From PBB1 sp040400875 (GTDB taxonomy: Bacteria; Pseudomonadota; Gammaproteobacteria; Burkholderiales; Burkholderiaceae_C), in assembly GCA_040400875.1 (NCBI GenBank), contig JBBAPK010000005.1, positions 42,678 through 106,677 on the forward strand: 64,000 bases of DNA, written 5' to 3'. The position numbers were made by a program, and so were the translations under genes. The notes under the pieces are model-generated. The model worked only from the letters and a program-made list of their open reading frames with translations. It had not been told where the DNA came from and did not search any database. Shown here in pieces: positions 25,577 to 34,354 of the stretch (positions are counted from its first letter, which is position 1; every line of letters starts with the position of its first letter).

Positions 25577-27859
25577 TCAGGGCTTGAACCGACCGACACT
25601 GAGCACCGCGGCCAACCGCTTCAAGCCGCGCATGACCTCATCGAGGTGCAGTCGATCGCGCACCGACAGCAGCAATTTCAGCTCGGCGGTTTCAGACACC
25701 GGCTGGTCGCCCATTTCGATGTGGGTGATGTCGGCTTCGGCTTCGGCCACGGCGGTGGCCACCTCGGCGAGTACACCTTTGCCGTTGCTCAGCAGCAAGG
25801 AGATGGCGGTTTCGAAGGCCCGGGTGGGTTGTTCGGCCCAACCTACGGCCAGCCAGCCTTCGCTGTCACGCGCGAAAAGGCGTTTTCCCGTCGAGCAGTC
25901 GGCCGTGTGGATCAGCAGGCCTTCGCCGCGGCCCAGATAGCCCAGGATCTCGTCGCCCGGAACAGGCCGGCAGCAGCGGGCCAACTGCACCGAAAGGCCC
26001 TCGCTGCCGTCGATCAGAACCATGCCCTGGGTGGGCGAGGCATCGTCCGCGCCATAGCGGCCCATCGTCAGCGTCACCGCATCAGGCCGCACGCCGCGCT
26101 CGGCCAGCAGTCGTGTCAGGCGCTTGGCCACGATCGACGCGATCTTTTTGCCGAGCCCGATGTCGGCCAGCAACTCTTCGCGGTTGCGGTTGCCGCTCCA
26201 GCGCAGCAACTGTGACCACACCGACTGCTGCGAAGGGGTCGCGTCATCCGACGGCATGGACATGCCCTCAGCGCGCAGCGCTTGGGCCAGCATCTTGGCG
26301 CCGAGGTCTTGGGACTCTTCAAGCTCCATGGTCTTCAGGTGATGCCGGATCTTCGAGCGTGCGCGGCCTGTGCGCACGAAGTTCAGCCAGCCCGGATTCG
26401 GCTTGGCGCCGGGTGAGGTGACGATCTCCACCACGTCGCCGCTGCGCAACTCGGTCCTCAGTGCCACAGGCTCCGCATTGACCTTGGCTGCGACGCAGTG
26501 GTCCCCGACGTCGGAGTGAATGGCGTAGGCAAAGTCCACGGCGGTGGCGCCGCGCGGCAGCGCGAGGATCTTGGACTTGGGCGTGAACACATAGACCGCA
26601 TCGGGAAACAAGTCGATCTTGACGTGCTCGAGAAATTCGTTGGCGTCACGCGTCTCATCCTGGATGTCGATGAGCGATTGCAGCCACATCGCGCCGAGCC
26701 GCTGCGCTTCTTGTGCGTGCGATGCCGTGGCGGTGGTCTTGGACTTGTACATCCAGTGCGCCGCGATGCCCTTTTCAGCCACCGCGTGCATGGGTTCTGT
26801 TCGAATCTGAAACTCCACCGCCGTGCCCAGCGGGCTCACCAGCGTGGTGTGCAGCGATTGATAGCCATTGGCTTTCGGGATGGCGATGTAGTCCTTGAAG
26901 CGGCCCGGCAGCGGTTTGTAGAGTTGGTGCAGCACACCCAAGGCCAAATAGCACTCTGGCAGGCTGGACACCACGATGCGAAAGCCGAAGATGTCATTGA
27001 CCTGCGCGAAGCTCAGGTGCTTTTCGCTCATCTTTCGGTAGATGGAGAACACGGTCTTCTCGCGGCCGAAGACCTGAACTTTCAGCTCGGCCTGCGTGAA
27101 CGAGCGCTCGACATCACGCTGGATTCGTTCGACCACGTCTCGGCGATTGCCGCGCGCCTTGCTGACGGCCTTGACCAAAGCCCGTTGGCGCCACGGCCGA
27201 AGGTGCTGGAACGACAGCTCTTGCAGCTGACGGTAGGTCTGGTTGAGTCCGAGCCGGTGGGCGATGGGCGCGTAGATGTCCAGCGTTTCTCGTGCGATTC
27301 GCAGTCGTTTGTCCGCCGCTATCGAATCCATGGTGCACATGTTGTGCATCCGGTCGGCCAGCTTGATAAGGATCACCCGCACATCGCGCGCCATCGCGAG
27401 CAGCATCTTGCGAAATGACTCGGCCTGCGACTCCTCACGGGTCGAAAACTGCAGCTTGTCTAGCTTGGTCAGCCCGTCGACCAGTTCGGCCGTGGGCGCG
27501 CCGAAGCGCTCGATCAACTCGGCCTTGGTGGTGCCGCAGTCCTCCATCGCATCGTGCATCAGCGCGGCCATGATGGCCTGCGCATCGAGCTTCCATTCGG
27601 CGCACAAGCCGGCCACGGCGATGGGGTGCGTGATGTAGGGCTCGCCGCTTGCGCGGTACTGCCCAAGGTGGGCTTCGTCGGCAAAGCGGTAGGCATCACG
27701 AACGCGACGGATCTCGCTCGCATCCAGATAGTCAAGCTTGTGCGTCAGCGAATCGAAGGATGCGGCCGCCGCATTGGTGGCAATCGGCGCCACAGGCGGC
27801 TGATGCCGCCGCGCTGCCGCGGAGTGCTCCTTCACAGAATTGCCAGACGGGGTGCCCAT
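25577..27859 (-). CDS. spoT: Bifunctional (p)ppGpp synthetase/hydrolase
   Basis: A 760-residue Rel/Spo homologue. The hydrolase HD domain keeps ITHPIAVA and LMHDAMED. The synthetase domain keeps RFKDYIAIPKANGYQSLHTT and FQIRTEPMH. A TGS domain (about 420-480), a helical/CC region and a C-terminal ACT domain follow. RFKD with intact HD residues fits a bifunctional SpoT-type enzyme that controls the stringent response. It follows rpoZ in the usual gene order, but a strong intrinsic terminator stands between them, so spoT may have reduced read-through or its own promoter. Confidence 0.95.
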   Translation of the reverse strand: MGTPSGNSVKEHSAAARRHQPPVAPIATNAAAASFDSLTHKLDYLDASEIRRVRDAYRFADEAHLGQYRASGEPYITHPIAVAGLCAEWKLDAQAIMAALMHDAMEDCGTTKAELIERFGAPTAELVDGLTKLDKLQFSTREESQAESFRKMLLAMARDVRVILIKLADRMHNMCTMDSIAADKRLRIARETLDIYAPIAHRLGLNQTYRQLQELSFQHLRPWRQRALVKAVSKARGNRRDVVERIQRDVERSFTQAELKVQVFGREKTVFSIYRKMSEKHLSFAQVNDIFGFRIVVSSLPECYLALGVLHQLYKPLPGRFKDYIAIPKANGYQSLHTTLVSPLGTAVEFQIRTEPMHAVAEKGIAAHWMYKSKTTATASHAQEAQRLGAMWLQSLIDIQDETRDANEFLEHVKIDLFPDAVYVFTPKSKILALPRGATAVDFAYAIHSDVGDHCVAAKVNAEPVALRTELRSGDVVEIVTSPGAKPNPGWLNFVRTGRARSKIRHHLKTMELEESQDLGAKMLAQALRAEGMSMPSDDATPSQQSVWSQLLRWSGNRNREELLADIGLGKKIASIVAKRLTRLLAERGVRPDAVTLTMGRYGADDASPTQGMVLIDGSEGLSVQLARCCRPVPGDEILGYLGRGEGLLIHTADCSTGKRLFARDSEGWLAVGWAEQPTRAFETAISLLLSNGKGVLAEVATAVAEAEADITHIEMGDQPVSETAELKLLLSVRDRLHLDEVMRGLKRLAAVLSVGRFKP

Positions 27860-27927
27860 GGTGCGAATTTATCGCTTATCGACAGCGCCGTTCGCACGAA
27901 CGCCGCCCCGGACCAGGCGAGCGGCCA

Positions 27928-27952
27928 TGAAAAACGGCCCCGAAGGGCCGTT
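27928..27952 (-). terminator. Rho-independent terminator downstream of rpoZ
   Basis: Read on the minus strand: AACGGCCC, the stable tetraloop TTCG, GGGCCGTT, continuing into a run of five T. An 8-bp stem with a UUCG loop is a canonical intrinsic terminator. It lies between the rpoZ stop and the spoT start, so it ends the yicC-gmk-rpoZ transcript or sets a lower level for spoT. Confidence 0.9.
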
Positions 27953-27979
27953 GGATCAGGCAAGCTGTGGCGATCGAAG

Positions 27980-28183
27980 TCAGACCGGCACCTTGCGCAG
28001 CATCTCAATGCCGACTTCTCCGGCGGCGATTTCGCGCAACGCAGTCACGCCGGGCTTGTTCTTCGTTTCGATCTTGGGGGCGTGTCCTTGGCTCAGCATG
28101 CGCGCGCGATAGGTGGCTGCAAGAACCAGCTGAAAGCGGTTGGGAATCTTCACGAGGCAATCTTCCACGGTGATACGGGCCAT
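27980..28183 (-). CDS. rpoZ: RNA polymerase omega subunit
   Basis: A 67-residue protein starting MARITVEDCLVKIPNRFQLV, the signature of the omega subunit, which helps assemble beta' into RNA polymerase. ALREIAAGEVG is the conserved second part. GGAG lies before the ATG. It sits between gmk and spoT, the classical order. Confidence 0.95.
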   Translation of the reverse strand: MARITVEDCLVKIPNRFQLVLAATYRARMLSQGHAPKIETKNKPGVTALREIAAGEVGIEMLRKVPV

Positions 28184-28214
28184 TTGGTGCTCCAGGGGTG
28201 TGACGTTGGCGACC

Positions 28215-28835
28215 TCAAACGAGGTTCAGGGCCTGAAAGACGGCAGGCTGGTTTTGCATCAGCACCGAATACCTCAGGCGCTGTGCTTGAACGATGGTTT
28301 TCAGATCGAAAACAGCCGTCTCAAAGATGAGGTTGATGATAACAAAGTCAAAGTGCCGAGCCTGCGCCACTTCAAGCCGCGCATTGACCAATCGCTGGGC
28401 GATGACCTCTGGCGTGTCTTCCGCGCGCTGGTTCAAGCGGCGAGCGAGTTCTTCCCAGCTTGGCGGCAGGATGAAGATCAGCACCGCGTGACTCATCAGC
28501 GCCTTGAGCTGCAGCGCACCTTGCCAGTCGATTTCCAGCACCACGTCGTGACCCTGCGCGACTTGCGTCTCGATCGCCGAGCGCGAAGTCCCGTAAAGAT
28601 TGCCGTGAACCTCGGCCCACTCCAGAAAGTCGCCGGCCGCCACCATCTTTTGGAAGGTGGCCCGGTCCACGAAGTGGTACTCGCGGCCGTCTTGCTCCTG
28701 GCCGCGCGGTGCGCGGGTGGTGTGAGACACCGAGATGCCCAGGCTCGGATCCGCCGCCAGCAGGGCCTTCACCATGCTGGACTTGCCCGCTCCGCTCGGA
28801 GCCGACACCACGAAAAGACTGCCAGTGCTTTGCAT
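28215..28835 (-). CDS. gmk: Guanylate kinase
   Basis: A 206-residue enzyme that phosphorylates GMP to GDP with ATP. The P-loop SAPSGAGKSS lies at 10-19, SHTTRAPRGQEQDGREYHFV is the GMP-binding segment, and EWAEVHGNLYGTS follows. I choose the ATG at 28835 because its distance to the P-loop equals that in E. coli. A GTG at 28847, overlapping yicC by 4 nt, is the alternative. Confidence 0.95.
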   Translation of the reverse strand: MQSTGSLFVVSAPSGAGKSSMVKALLAADPSLGISVSHTTRAPRGQEQDGREYHFVDRATFQKMVAAGDFLEWAEVHGNLYGTSRSAIETQVAQGHDVVLEIDWQGALQLKALMSHAVLIFILPPSWEELARRLNQRAEDTPEVIAQRLVNARLEVAQARHFDFVIINLIFETAVFDLKTIVQAQRLRYSVLMQNQPAVFQALNLV

Positions 28836-28843
28836 CGCCGAGC

Positions 28844-29788
28844 TCACTCGATGTTTTGAACCAGCTCGCGCAACTGCTCGATCAGCACCTTCATCTCAAG
28901 CGAGATGTTGGTGAGATCGAGCGACGATGACTTCGAACCCAGGGTGTTGGCTTCGCGCAGCAGCTCCTGAATGAGAAAGTCCAGGCGCTTGCCGACTTCG
29001 CCACCCGTCTTAAGGATGCGAGCCATTTCGTCGAAGTGCGAACGCAGCCGTGCGAGCTCTTCGGCCACATCGATGCGGATGGCGAATGCGGCTGCTTCGT
29101 TGATAGCGCGCTCTGCCAAGGCTTGCTCAGGAAGGGTTTGAGCCGCACCCGTGATGGCCAGCGCTTCGTTCCAGCGTTCCAGGAACTTGTGCTGCTGGCG
29201 CGCCACCGCCGCAGGCACCAGCGGTTCAGCTTGTGCGGCCAGCGCGCGCAAGCGGGCCACCCGCTCGAGCAGCGCATCGGCCATGCGTTGTCCTTCGCGA
29301 GCCCTTGCTTGCTGCAAGCCAGCCACCGCGCCACGCGCGGCGTCCATAGCGACCTCGTCGAGCTGCTCCGGCCCCGAGGCATCTTTGCACCACTGCAGCA
29401 CCTCATGCACCGAGAGTTCGCGCGCTTGTGGCAGCCAGCCGCGAACCGTGCCTTGCAGGTGCGACAGCCGATTGAGCTGCTCGGGCTGCGGTTGCGGCCA
29501 CGGCGTGCTGCTGCTGGTTTGCGTACTCAGCCGCAGTTCGATCTTGCCGCGCCGAAACGACGAACCCACCAGCTCGCGAAGCGCAGGCTCGAGCGAGCGC
29601 AACTCGTCCGGAAGACGCAGGCTGAGATCGAGAAAACGGCCGTTGACTGATCGCAACTCAACCGTGACGCTGGCGCTTGAATCAGGGGTGGATCGTGGGG
29701 TTGGAGCATCTGGAACCGCAGGCTGGGAATGAGTTTCCGCGCGGTTTGCCGAGGTGCTCGCGTAGCCGGTCATGCTGTAGACTGACAT
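28844..29788 (-). CDS. yicC: YicC-family endoribonuclease
   Basis: A 314-residue protein with the N-terminal YSMTGYAS and the conserved ELRSVNGRFLDLSLRLPDEL, ending in DLTNISLEMKVLIEQLREQV-type helices (here RELVQNIE). YicC proteins are stress-related endoribonucleases that act on RNA including RyhB in enterics. Residues about 12-40 form a Pro/Ser/Thr-rich insertion not usual in the family. First gene of the yicC-gmk-rpoZ group, divergent from the kinase gene. Confidence 0.9.
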   Translation of the reverse strand: MSVYSMTGYASTSANRAETHSQPAVPDAPTPRSTPDSSASVTVELRSVNGRFLDLSLRLPDELRSLEPALRELVGSSFRRGKIELRLSTQTSSSTPWPQPQPEQLNRLSHLQGTVRGWLPQARELSVHEVLQWCKDASGPEQLDEVAMDAARGAVAGLQQARAREGQRMADALLERVARLRALAAQAEPLVPAAVARQQHKFLERWNEALAITGAAQTLPEQALAERAINEAAAFAIRIDVAEELARLRSHFDEMARILKTGGEVGKRLDFLIQELLREANTLGSKSSSLDLTNISLEMKVLIEQLRELVQNIE

Positions 29789-29817
29789 TGAGTTTTACCC
29801 TCTGCAAACCGCCGATT

Positions 29818-30786
29818 ATGTCAAAGCTCAGGCCCGCTCCTTTGCCCCCAGGGACCGTGGTTGGCGGATATCAAATCGTCAAGAAACTGGCCGCAGGCGG
29901 GTTCGGCGTTGTCTATCTGGCAGAGGACTCCAAGCAGCATCTGGTGGCCGTGAAGGAGTACATGCCTTCGTCGCTGGCCGAACGCGCACCAGGCGAATTG
30001 ACCCCTCGGGTCAAGCCTGAAAAACAACCGCTGTATCGGCTCGGGCTCAAGAGCTTCTTTGAAGAGGGCCGCGCCCTCGCCCAGATCTCGCACCCGAGCG
30101 TGGTGTCGGTGCTCAACTTCTTTCGCGAGAACGAGACCGTCTACATGGTGATGAACTATCTGCAGGGCGAAACCCTGCAGGACTTCATCGTCACCGCGCG
30201 CGATCTCAAGCGCGACAAGGTGTTTCGCGAGTCGACCATCCGGTCTTTGTTCGACGAAGTCCTGCGCGGCTTGCGCATCGTGCACCAGCACAAGATGTTG
30301 CATCTGGACATCAAGCCGGCCAACGTCTTCATCACCAACGACAACAAGGCCGTGATGCTCGACTTCGGCGCGGCGCGTGAAGTGCTGAGCAAGGAAGGCA
30401 ACTTCATCCGTCCGATGTACACCCCCGGCTTCGCGGCCCCCGAGATGTACAAGCGTGACGGCACGCTGGGCCCGTGGACGGACATCTACGCCATCGGCGC
30501 GTGCCTTTATGCCTGCATGCAGGGCTATCCGCCCAACGACACCCCGCAGCGCATCGAGAAAGACCGCCTGGCGCTGAGCCTGTCGCGTTTGCGCAATGTG
30601 TATTCGGACAACCTGCTCGAGGTCACCGAGTGGTGCATGTCGCTCGATCCGTTCGCGCGTCCGCAAAGCGTGTTTGCCTTGCAAAAGGAACTCTCTCGCG
30701 AAACCGAAAGGAACTACACCAAGCTGTCCTTCGGAGAGCGGCTCAAGCTGCAGCTTGAAAACCTCGCGACCGGCAGCAAGGCCTGA
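29818..30786 (+). CDS. Serine/threonine protein kinase (Hanks type)
   Basis: A 322-residue cytoplasmic kinase without a transmembrane or sensor domain. The glycine-rich loop is LAAGGFGVVY, the ATP Lys is K46 in VAVKEY, the catalytic loop is LHLDIKPANV (D164) and DFG is at 182-184. The loop has HLD in place of the usual HRD, so activation-loop phosphorylation control is likely reduced. The next gene is a PP2C phosphatase 6 bp downstream, its probable partner. The ATG at 29818 is chosen; the longer upstream reading lies antisense to yicC. Confidence 0.88.
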   Translation: MSKLRPAPLPPGTVVGGYQIVKKLAAGGFGVVYLAEDSKQHLVAVKEYMPSSLAERAPGELTPRVKPEKQPLYRLGLKSFFEEGRALAQISHPSVVSVLNFFRENETVYMVMNYLQGETLQDFIVTARDLKRDKVFRESTIRSLFDEVLRGLRIVHQHKMLHLDIKPANVFITNDNKAVMLDFGAAREVLSKEGNFIRPMYTPGFAAPEMYKRDGTLGPWTDIYAIGACLYACMQGYPPNDTPQRIEKDRLALSLSRLRNVYSDNLLEVTEWCMSLDPFARPQSVFALQKELSRETERNYTKLSFGERLKLQLENLATGSKA

Positions 30787-30792
30787 TCCGTC

Positions 30793-31710
30793 GTGCGCTT
30801 TTCCGTGTATCAGGTCACCCGAAAGGGTGGACGCGAAAAGAACGAAGACCGCATGGGCTATACCTACACCCGTGACTCGGGTCTGTTCGCTCTGGCCGAC
30901 GGCATGGGCGGGCATCCCGAGGGAGAGGTGGCGTCGCAACTGGCGCTGCAGGCCATGTCGGCGCTGTTCCAGCGTCAAGCCAAGCCCACGCTGGCCGATC
31001 CGGCCGAGTTCCTTCAAATGGCGATCCATTCAGGGCACCAGCAACTGTTGCGCTATGCCGCGCGGCGCGGTCTGGCCGACTCGCCGCGCACAACGGTGGT
31101 GGCGTGCGTGCTGCAAGGCGATTCGGCTTATTGGGCGCATTGCGGTGATTCGCGGCTGTACCTCGTGCGCGGCGGCAAATTGATCGCCCGCACCCGCGAC
31201 CATTCCTACAGCGAGTTGCAGCAGTCCTTGAACTCGTTCATGCCCACGAACGGGCCTTTCAATCGCAACTTGCTGTTCACCTGTCTGGGCAGCCCTGGCA
31301 AGCCGCTCATCGACAGCTCGGGGCCTTTTGTCCTTCAGAGCGCCGACCGCCTCTTGCTGTGCTCCGACGGTTTGTGGGACACGGTCAGCGATGACACCAT
31401 CACCGAGCAGTTGTCGAGCCGCTCCATTGGCGAAGCCGTGCCCGAGTTGGTGGAGCAGGCGCTGCGCAATGGGGGCCCCACCTGCGACAACGTCTCGGTG
31501 ATGGCGCTCGAGTGGGAAGGCGCCGAAGAACCCGCCGGCGCCACCGGCGTGTCGACGCTGGCATTGGGCGAAGAGGCCTACACCTCCACCATACAGGCCG
31601 GCGTGCTCGGCGATGACGCCAGCGATGATCTCGACGATGCCGAGATCGAACGCTCCATCAAGGAAATCAACGACGCCATCCGGCGTTCGTCCCACAAACA
31701 AATCACCTGA
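30793..31710 (+). CDS. PP2C-family protein serine/threonine phosphatase
   Basis: A 305-residue metal-dependent phosphatase. The metal ligands are visible in REKNEDRMG (E18/D19) and LADGMGGH (D36), and CSDGLWDTVSD and CDNVSVMAL come later. The last 60 residues are acidic (DDASDDLDDAEIE) and probably a flexible tail. The start is GTG. It follows the kinase gene by 6 bp and very likely reverses its phosphorylation. rph follows 11 bp downstream, so the pair may be co-transcribed with housekeeping genes. Confidence 0.88.
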   Translation: MRFSVYQVTRKGGREKNEDRMGYTYTRDSGLFALADGMGGHPEGEVASQLALQAMSALFQRQAKPTLADPAEFLQMAIHSGHQQLLRYAARRGLADSPRTTVVACVLQGDSAYWAHCGDSRLYLVRGGKLIARTRDHSYSELQQSLNSFMPTNGPFNRNLLFTCLGSPGKPLIDSSGPFVLQSADRLLLCSDGLWDTVSDDTITEQLSSRSIGEAVPELVEQALRNGGPTCDNVSVMALEWEGAEEPAGATGVSTLALGEEAYTSTIQAGVLGDDASDDLDDAEIERSIKEINDAIRRSSHKQIT

Positions 31711-31721
31711 AGGAGCCCACC

Positions 31722-32447
31722 ATGGGTTTTGAACGCACGCAATCTCGCGGCGTCGATGCGCTGCGACCTGTTCGCATCACTCGCGCCTACACCAAGCACG
31801 CCGAGGGCTCGGTGCTCGTTGAATTCGGCGACACCAAGGTGCTGTGCACTGCGTCGGTTGAAGAAAAAGTGCCACCGCACCAACGCGGCACCGGACGCGG
31901 TTGGGTCACCGCCGAGTACGGCATGCTGCCGCGCGCGACGCACACCCGCAGCGACCGCGAGGCGGCCAAGGGCAAGCAAAGCGGGCGCACGCAAGAAATC
32001 CAGCGTCTGATCGGCCGCTCGCTGCGTTGCGTGTTCGATCTGAAGCAACTCGGTGAGCGCACCATCTCGCTCGATTGCGATGTGATCCAGGCCGACGGCG
32101 GCACGCGCACGGCGGCCATCACGGGTGCTTTTGTGGCTGCGCACGATGCGGTCGGTGTGCTGCTGTCCAACGGCAAGCTCGGCGCATCGCCCATTCGCGA
32201 TTTCGTGGCGGCCGTGTCGGTGGGCATCATCCACGGCGTGCCTTTGCTTGATCTGGAATACGTCGAGGACTCGGCCTGCGACACCGACATGAACGTGGTG
32301 ATGACGGGCGCGGGTGGTTTTGTCGAGGTGCAGGGCACGGCCGAAGGCGCATCCTTCTCGCGCGACGAGATGGCCAGCTTGCTGCAGCTCGCCGATCTGG
32401 GCATCCGCCAGCTGGTGGCCGCGCAGCGCCAAGCCCTCGGGCTGTAA
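31722..32447 (+). CDS. rph: Ribonuclease PH
   Basis: A 241-residue phosphorolytic 3'-5' exonuclease that trims tRNA 3' ends. Starts with RTQSRGVDALRPVRITR and has KVLCTASVEEKVPPH, GWVTAEYGMLPRATHTR and RTAAITGAFVA. It should assemble as a hexamer. AAGGAG precedes the ATG. rdgB follows 4 bp later, the usual partner order. Confidence 0.96.
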   Translation: MGFERTQSRGVDALRPVRITRAYTKHAEGSVLVEFGDTKVLCTASVEEKVPPHQRGTGRGWVTAEYGMLPRATHTRSDREAAKGKQSGRTQEIQRLIGRSLRCVFDLKQLGERTISLDCDVIQADGGTRTAAITGAFVAAHDAVGVLLSNGKLGASPIRDFVAAVSVGIIHGVPLLDLEYVEDSACDTDMNVVMTGAGGFVEVQGTAEGASFSRDEMASLLQLADLGIRQLVAAQRQALGL

Positions 32448-32451
32448 CAGC

Positions 32452-33066
32452 ATGCGGCTGGTGCTGGCCTCGAACAACGCGGGCAAGCTCGCCGAGTTGC
32501 AATCCCTGTTTTCGCCGCTGGGTTTGTCGCTCGTGTGCCAGGGCGAGCTGGGCATCGCCGAAGCCGACGAGCCGCACCTGACCTTCATCGAAAACGCGCT
32601 GGCCAAGGCGCGCCATGCCGCTCACCACGCGGGCGCAGCGGCGATTGCCGACGATTCCGGCCTGTGCGTTGACGCGCTGGGCGGTGCACCCGGGGTGCGC
32701 TCGGCGCGCTACGCCCAGGATGTCGGCCAGCCCAAGGGTGATGCGTCCAACAACCGGGTGCTGCTTGAACAACTGGCCGGGGTGAGCGAGCCGGCACAGC
32801 GCGTGGCAAGTTTTGTCTGCGCCTTGGTGGCAGTGCGCTCGGCCGACGATCCGCAGCCGCTGGTCGCGCTCGGGCGCTGGTCCGGCGTGATCCTCGACGA
32901 GCCGCGCGGTCATGCGGGCTTTGGCTACGACCCGCTGATGTTCATTGCCGAACTGCAGTGCGCGGTCGCCGAGATGAGCGCGGCCGACAAGAACGCACGC
33001 AGCCACCGCGGGCTGGCATCGCGCGACATGCTGCAGCAAATGCGCGAGGTCTGGCGCCTTGGCTGA
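32452..33066 (+). CDS. rdgB: dITP/XTP pyrophosphatase
   Basis: A 204-residue HAM1/RdgB-family enzyme that hydrolyses dITP, XTP and ITP to monophosphates. MRLVLASNNAGKLAEL is the family start, IADDSGLCVDALGGAPGVRSARYA the substrate pocket and GHAGFGYDPLMF the C-terminal motif. The ATG at 32452 is chosen by these motifs; the frame extends upstream inside rph only as shadow. Confidence 0.95.
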   Translation: MRLVLASNNAGKLAELQSLFSPLGLSLVCQGELGIAEADEPHLTFIENALAKARHAAHHAGAAAIADDSGLCVDALGGAPGVRSARYAQDVGQPKGDASNNRVLLEQLAGVSEPAQRVASFVCALVAVRSADDPQPLVALGRWSGVILDEPRGHAGFGYDPLMFIAELQCAVAEMSAADKNARSHRGLASRDMLQQMREVWRLG

Positions 33067-33067
33067 C

Positions 33068-34342
33068 ATGGCGATCACACCCATCACGGCAGTCGCCGGC
33101 AACGAAAGCGACACCGCGCCCATCGACTTGCAGCAGCTGCTTTCGCGCTACCTGCGGCCTGGCACGCTGAGCCTGGAGGCCATGCCGCCCTTGTCTTTGT
33201 ACGTGCACCTGCCGTGGTGTCTGAAGAAGTGCCCCTATTGCGATTTCAATTCGCATGAGCACCGCGGCACATCAGGCAACGAGCTGCCCGAAGCGCGCTA
33301 CCTGCAAGCCTTGCGTTGCGATCTGGAAGCCGCGTTGCCCTTCATCTGGGGCCGGCGCGTGCATTCGGTGTTCATCGGCGGCGGCACGCCCAGCCTGTTT
33401 TCGCCCGCGGCCATCGAGCAGTTGCTGGCCGACATTCGCGCGCTGCTGCCGCTCGAGCCCGGCTGCGAGATCACGCTCGAGGCCAACCCCGGCACCTTCG
33501 AGCGCGACCGCTTTCGCGGCTATCGCGCGGCCGGCGTCACGCGCTTGTCGGTGGGCGTGCAAAGCTTCGACGATGCCAAGCTCGCAGCACTCGGGCGTGT
33601 TCACGATGCGGCTCAGGCGCGCGCTGCGCTGGCCGAGGCGAGCGAGGCGTTCGACACCTTCAACCTCGACTTGATGTACGCGCTGCCGGGGCAAACGCTG
33701 GCCGAGTTGCAGCGCGATCTGGACACGGCGCTGTCGTTTTCGCCGCCGCACCTGTCGATCTATCACCTCACGCTCGAGCCCAACACGCTGTTCGCCAAGC
33801 ACCCGCCGTCCGGCGCGCTGGCGCTGCCCGACGAGGACACCGCCTTCGACATGCTCGACCACCTGGCGCAGGCCACCGAGGCCGCGGGTCTGGCGCGCTA
33901 CGAGGTGTCGGCCTTTGCGCGGCCCGGCCACGCCTGCGCTCACAACCTGAACTACTGGCAGTTCGGTGATTACCTGGGCATCGGCGCGGGCGCGCACAGC
34001 AAGCTCAGCTATCCCCACCGCGTGGTGCGCCAGGTGCGTTTTCGCGATCCGGCTGGCTACATGCAAAAGGCACTGGGTGGCCACGCCGTGGCGCAGCAAG
34101 AAGAAGTCTCGCGCAAGCAGTTGCCGTTTGAGTTCATGCTCAACGGACTGCGGCTGAAAGACGGCATCGAACTGGCGCGCTACACCGAGCGCACCGGGCT
34201 GCCGCTCAGCAGCATTCACGCGCCTATCGACGAGGCCGTGGCCAAGGGCTGGCTGCAGCGCGATGGGGAATGGGTCCGGCCCACCGTGCGGGGCTACGAC
34301 TTGCTCAACGACGTGCTCGAGCTGTTCTTGCCCGCCAACTGA
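33068..34342 (+). CDS. hemW: Radical SAM haem chaperone HemW
   Basis: A 424-residue HemW (formerly HemN-like) protein that hands haem to acceptor proteins. The radical SAM cluster motif is CLKKCPYCDF, with the CxxxCxxC spacing, after LSLYVHLPW. GGGTPSLF and LTRLSVGVQSFDD-like strands follow, and NYWQFGDYLGIGAGAHSK is typical of HemW. The ATG at 33068 is preferred; a TTG at 33059 inside the rdgB end is possible. It lies after rdgB, the common order. Confidence 0.93.
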   Translation: MAITPITAVAGNESDTAPIDLQQLLSRYLRPGTLSLEAMPPLSLYVHLPWCLKKCPYCDFNSHEHRGTSGNELPEARYLQALRCDLEAALPFIWGRRVHSVFIGGGTPSLFSPAAIEQLLADIRALLPLEPGCEITLEANPGTFERDRFRGYRAAGVTRLSVGVQSFDDAKLAALGRVHDAAQARAALAEASEAFDTFNLDLMYALPGQTLAELQRDLDTALSFSPPHLSIYHLTLEPNTLFAKHPPSGALALPDEDTAFDMLDHLAQATEAAGLARYEVSAFARPGHACAHNLNYWQFGDYLGIGAGAHSKLSYPHRVVRQVRFRDPAGYMQKALGGHAVAQQEEVSRKQLPFEFMLNGLRLKDGIELARYTERTGLPLSSIHAPIDEAVAKGWLQRDGEWVRPTVRGYDLLNDVLELFLPAN

Positions 34343-34354
34343 ACGCGTGTCAGT

